From assembly GCF_002288925.2 (NCBI RefSeq), contig NW_022098023.1, forward strand, positions 31,283,689 to 31,347,688: a stretch of DNA of 64,000 nt. Direction: 5' to 3'. Source of the DNA: Delphinapterus leucas. Lineage: Eukaryota; Chordata; Mammalia; Artiodactyla; Monodontidae. Under the pieces are notes generated by a model. The model was not told the DNA's origin. It saw only the letters and a list, made by a program, of their open reading frames with translations, and ran no database searches. Each line of letters starts with the position of its first letter. Within the stretch, counting starts at the first letter, position 1. Position numbers and translations under genes: made by a program. This document shows, one piece after another, positions 60,798 to 64,000 of the stretch.

Positions 60798-60899
60798 CTG
60801 TGGGTAGGAGAAGGGCATTTTAAATCTTTGCCAAGGAGAGCCACTTCCTGCTTATACTCCACCAAGCTGAATACAGATTCTCACATTGCATAGAATCAT

Positions 60900-61267
60900 A
60901 ACACTTCCTGTTTTTCACCATCATACATCTCAATGGCGGCTGCAGTTTATCAGCATTACCTTTAACTACCTTATGCTAATAACCAGGTTGCTTGGATCCT
61001 AACAGGAATCACAGTGAATCATAAAGGTCTTATCAAAAAACTTTTTGTTGGGGAATTGAGGCTTGATTTTTACTATTGGTGCTATTAATTTGTAAATCTG
61101 AGGAGGGAAAAATCTCTCTAAAAAGAAGTAGTGTTCCATCCAAAATTCATTTTGCCACTGTCTTTTTTTTTAATGTTAATTGCAGTATTGTTTAAAACAG
61201 CACATTATAGAATCTCAATGAATCCTAATGAATCAGAGGATTTATTTCAGTCTAACAATGGCTAAGT
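60900..61267. other. Unassigned sequence
   Basis: No gene or named repeat was recognised. Confidence 0.4.
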
Positions 61268-61998
61268 ACTTTTCTTTAAATTGAAGTATAGTTGCTGTAC
61301 AACATTATATTAGTTACAGGTATACCATATAGTGATTCACAATTTTAAAGGTTACACTCCATTTAGAGTTACTATAAAATATTGGCTATATTCCCCGTGT
61401 CGTACAATATATCCTTGTAGCTTATTTTATACCTAATAGTTTGTACCTCTTACTCCCCTACCCCTATATTGTTCCTCCTCCCTTCCCTCTCCCCACTGGT
61501 AACCACTAGTTTGTTCTCTATATCTGTGAGTCTGCTTCTTTCTTTGTTATATTCACTAGTTTGTTGTATTTTTTAGATTCTACATATAAGTGAGATCATA
61601 CAGTATTTGTCTTTCTCTGTCTGACTTATTTCATTTAGCACAATGCCCTCCAAGTCCATCCATATTGCTGCAAATGGCAAAACCTCATTGTTTTTTATGG
61701 CTGAGTAGTATTCCATTGATTATGCCATATCTTCATTTTTTTTTTTTTTTGGCGGTACACGGGCCTCTCACTGTTGTGGCCTCTCCTGTTGTGGAGCACA
61801 GGCTCCGGACACGCAGGCTCAGCAGCCATGGCTCATGGGCCCAGCCGCTGCGCGGCATGTGGGATCTTCCCGGACCGGGGCACGAACCCGTGTCCCCTGC
61901 ATCGGCAGATGGACTCTCAACCACTGTGCCACCAGGGAAGCCCCCATATCTTCTTTATCCATCCATCTGTTGATGGACACTTAGATTGCTTCCATATC
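61268..61998 (-). mobile_element. L1 LINE 3' end, split by a SINE
   Basis: 'aaattgaagtatagttgctg', 'tagcttattttatacctaat', the C/T-rich stretch, 'agattctacatataagtgag' and 'ctgagtagtattccattgat' form the 3' UTR and ORF2 end in reverse. After the SINE the same element continues ('atccatccatctgttgatgg', 'cacttagattgcttccatat'). It ends abruptly near 61998. Confidence 0.85.
61736..61943 (-). mobile_element. CHR SINE, short form, nested in L1
   Basis: Poly-T tail at low coordinates, then the reverse complement of the full SINE, ending 'caccagggaagccc'. Perfect 10-bp target duplication 'ccatatcttc' at 61725-61734 and 61944-61953, made of L1 sequence. Confidence 0.97.
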
Positions 61999-63150
61999 TT
62001 ATTTTTACACCATCTTTTTGCATCTGGTCTTATTCCAGGGTGGAGAGAGCAGAGGTTCTCGAGCAATAGATTGAAATCTGCAACCTATGAACAATGACTC
62101 CCAAGCCAATTTTCTCCAGCCAGATCTTACCCTCAGCTCTAGATTTGCATTAGTATTTGCAAAGGTATATCATCTCCCAGATACTGCCATGCATTCTTCA
62201 AACTAAATATACTGAGAAATAAATGCCAAAATCAACTACCTCTTGGTGTCTTAATAGAACCTCATCTAACCTATTCATGTAAACCAGAAATCTAAGTGTT
62301 TAAATAGATCATTAAGTTCTATTCTGTCATTCCCATCTCCTAAATAGCTTTCAGTTAAATCCCTTCCTACCTTCTGCCACTTCTTTTGTTGGCAATATCA
62401 TTACCGAACATGCGAGTCATGCTGCCTGCCACGCCCACACAGACTTTTCCCACCTTGCCTCTTTTATGAAAGAAGTATTAGCCCCTTTTTTGAACAAGGG
62501 CTGCCAGTAAATGGACCAGAGCAGACACACCTGTGCCAAGAGTCTAGCAGGTGATTAATGAGGTCACTTAACTCAGAACATTCTGTTCGAAAAGAGGCAG
62601 CAGCATCTAGCAGATTAGTTCCTGCCATAATTTGGATGTGGACCCTGGGAGGAACTGACCTATCAATAGAAAGAGGAGGGCAGAGCAGACATTGCTGAGT
62701 GAAGCCAAGAATTTTGTGTCAGAAGAACAGAGCGAGATGTTGGTCCTTAGAGGTGCTGTATCATAGACAGATTGATGATTGCAAATCTGGCACACAAGAA
62801 CGCGTCAATGAGCACTCATTTGTATTAAGGTAATTAGTCTTTTATTAAGGAAATAGTTTCTCTGCCTTGCAACCAAAAGAAAGTAACTAACACCACAAAT
62901 AGAGGGGTCAGGAGTATCCTTGCAGTCACAGTCCCTTACAGGGGGTGCGGATCTGTTGGTAGGGCTGTGGAAGACTGGACAACCTGTTCCAGGATGGAGG
63001 AGCAAGCAATCCATGTGTGGCAAAGGTAAAGTGGATTCCATCCTGGCCAAAGCAAGGCTTGGTGCTTTTGCTTTGGAGAAATTCCAAGGAAATGGGAAAT
63101 GCAGGTGAAATTCTTCCTCTCTCTGTATCTTTCTCCTTGTACTGCCCTTT
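61999..63150. other. Unassigned sequence
   Basis: No gene or named repeat could be supported. Overlapping open frames near 62805-63108 on both strands have no domain. Confidence 0.35.
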
Positions 63151-63154
63151 CTAG

Positions 63155-63312
63155 AAGAATAGGCACCAAGTTGTTAAAGGTGGTTACTTTTGGATGATGG
63201 AAATATAAGAGGTTTTTAAGATCTTTCAAGTTACCTGTATTTTTCCCCAACAATGTACATGCTCTGATTTTTGATAAAGAAATAAGAAAGAAAAAATGAA
63301 AAAAAAAAGAGA
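63155..63312 (+). mobile_element. Old L1-type 3' end
   Basis: 'gttaaaggtggttacttttg' through 'aagttacctgtatttttccc' to an A-rich end resembles the 3' terminus of old L1 elements ('cagtggttacctctgg...'). Confidence 0.45.
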
Positions 63313-64000
63313 AATGAAATTCAAGAATCCCAGAGCTGGACGACCGCCTCTCATACGATTAGACGGTTGCATTGGGAAAGCACATGCTCTGGTCCAAGGT
63401 TGCCTGGTTGAAAGCAGATAAAGAAACACAGGGCCACCACATGACTTGGCTTCAGGAAACCCTTTCTATGTGTAACCGGTATTCTGAGACCACTTAAAAT
63501 CAGATCCAAAACTAATAGTACCCACTGCTGAATTGCAACGTCAAGCTGAATTGTCTGACTTGCCAGGTTTCTATGGTTAAAATTAATGCCCTGCTTGGCA
63601 AAGACTGTCACACTAGCAATTGGAACCATCTGAGAGGAGCCAACGCAGTCTGGATTTCCCGACTCCTGGGTCCCTTTGAATTATACCTCTGCATTCATCT
63701 GCTTCCCCCAAGAGTGGAATGAGGTACAGGCCAGTCATAAGGATTCAAACACAGCATTAGATCCAGTGGTGTGCTAAATCCGAGTGTGGGAAATAAAAAT
63801 ACTATCAAAACTATTATAGGAGTTGTCTCAGGAGTATGGGGGAGAGCTTCATGAGAATACGTAGAGATGCATTTTACATTTGCTTAACCAAGGGGTACAA
63901 AACATTGTCTGAGAAGATCTAGCCAAATTCATTCCAAGCTTGAGATGAGAAAGGAAGGGGATGAAGGGGAAGCAGAGGCAAATGGTTTCACCTCTCCAGG
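63313..64000. other. Unassigned sequence
   Basis: No gene or named repeat was recognised. A 92-codon minus-strand frame (63351-63629) has no domain. Confidence 0.35.

Overview
The window looks like mammalian nuclear DNA, almost certainly from a cetacean (whale, dolphin or porpoise). The main evidence is ten copies of the tRNA-derived CHR SINE (head 'cttccctggtggcgcag', internal 'gttcgtgccccggtc', A-rich tail). This family is known from Cetacea, Hippopotamidae and Ruminantia. Eight copies are of the short, recently active form typical of cetaceans. I recognise no ruminant BovB or Bov-tA repeats. Base composition is AT-rich. No open reading frame looks like a host gene, there is no CpG island, and I see no convincing exon series. 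I read the window as intergenic or deep intronic sequence, and its readable content is a layered record of transposable elements.

Layout. 0.4-3.6 kb: a decayed ERV-L-type provirus fragment on the minus strand, with an MLT1 (MaLR) LTR nested in it. 5.6-13.4 kb: old L2 and MIR fragments, a long-form CHR SINE, two L1 3' ends and a 23-bp hairpin. 14.7-15.6 kb: a CHR SINE and an L1 3' end side by side, sharing one target-site sequence present three times. 16.5-31 kb: MIR, L2 and L1 3' fragments with microsatellites. 32.4-33.0 kb: a solitary ERV1-type LTR with TATA box and polyadenylation signal. 33.1-34.0 kb: about 900 bp of L2. 36.6-41.9 kb: the largest element, a nearly ORF-complete minus-strand L1 with disabled ORF1 and ORF2 and a CHR SINE inside ORF1. 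41.9-45.6 kb: older plus-strand L1 and HAL1-like pieces. 47.2 kb: a small inverted-repeat DNA transposon remnant. 48-52 kb: four CHR SINEs, two of them inside a HAL1-like element. 53.5-64 kb: L2, MIR and L1 fragments, two more CHR SINEs, and one weak candidate exon.

The parts relate as a parasite hierarchy. L1 supplies reverse transcriptase and endonuclease; CHR SINEs borrow that machinery, as their A-tails and 10-17 bp target-site duplications show. L2/MIR, ERV-L/MLT1 and the DNA element belong to older waves. Family names rest on recognition of consensus-like sequence and structure, not on a database search, and boundaries of old elements are approximate. I found no sign of a new biological system. 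The most interesting items are the triple target-site array, the hairpin, the nested ERV-L, and the candidate exon near 60.7 kb.
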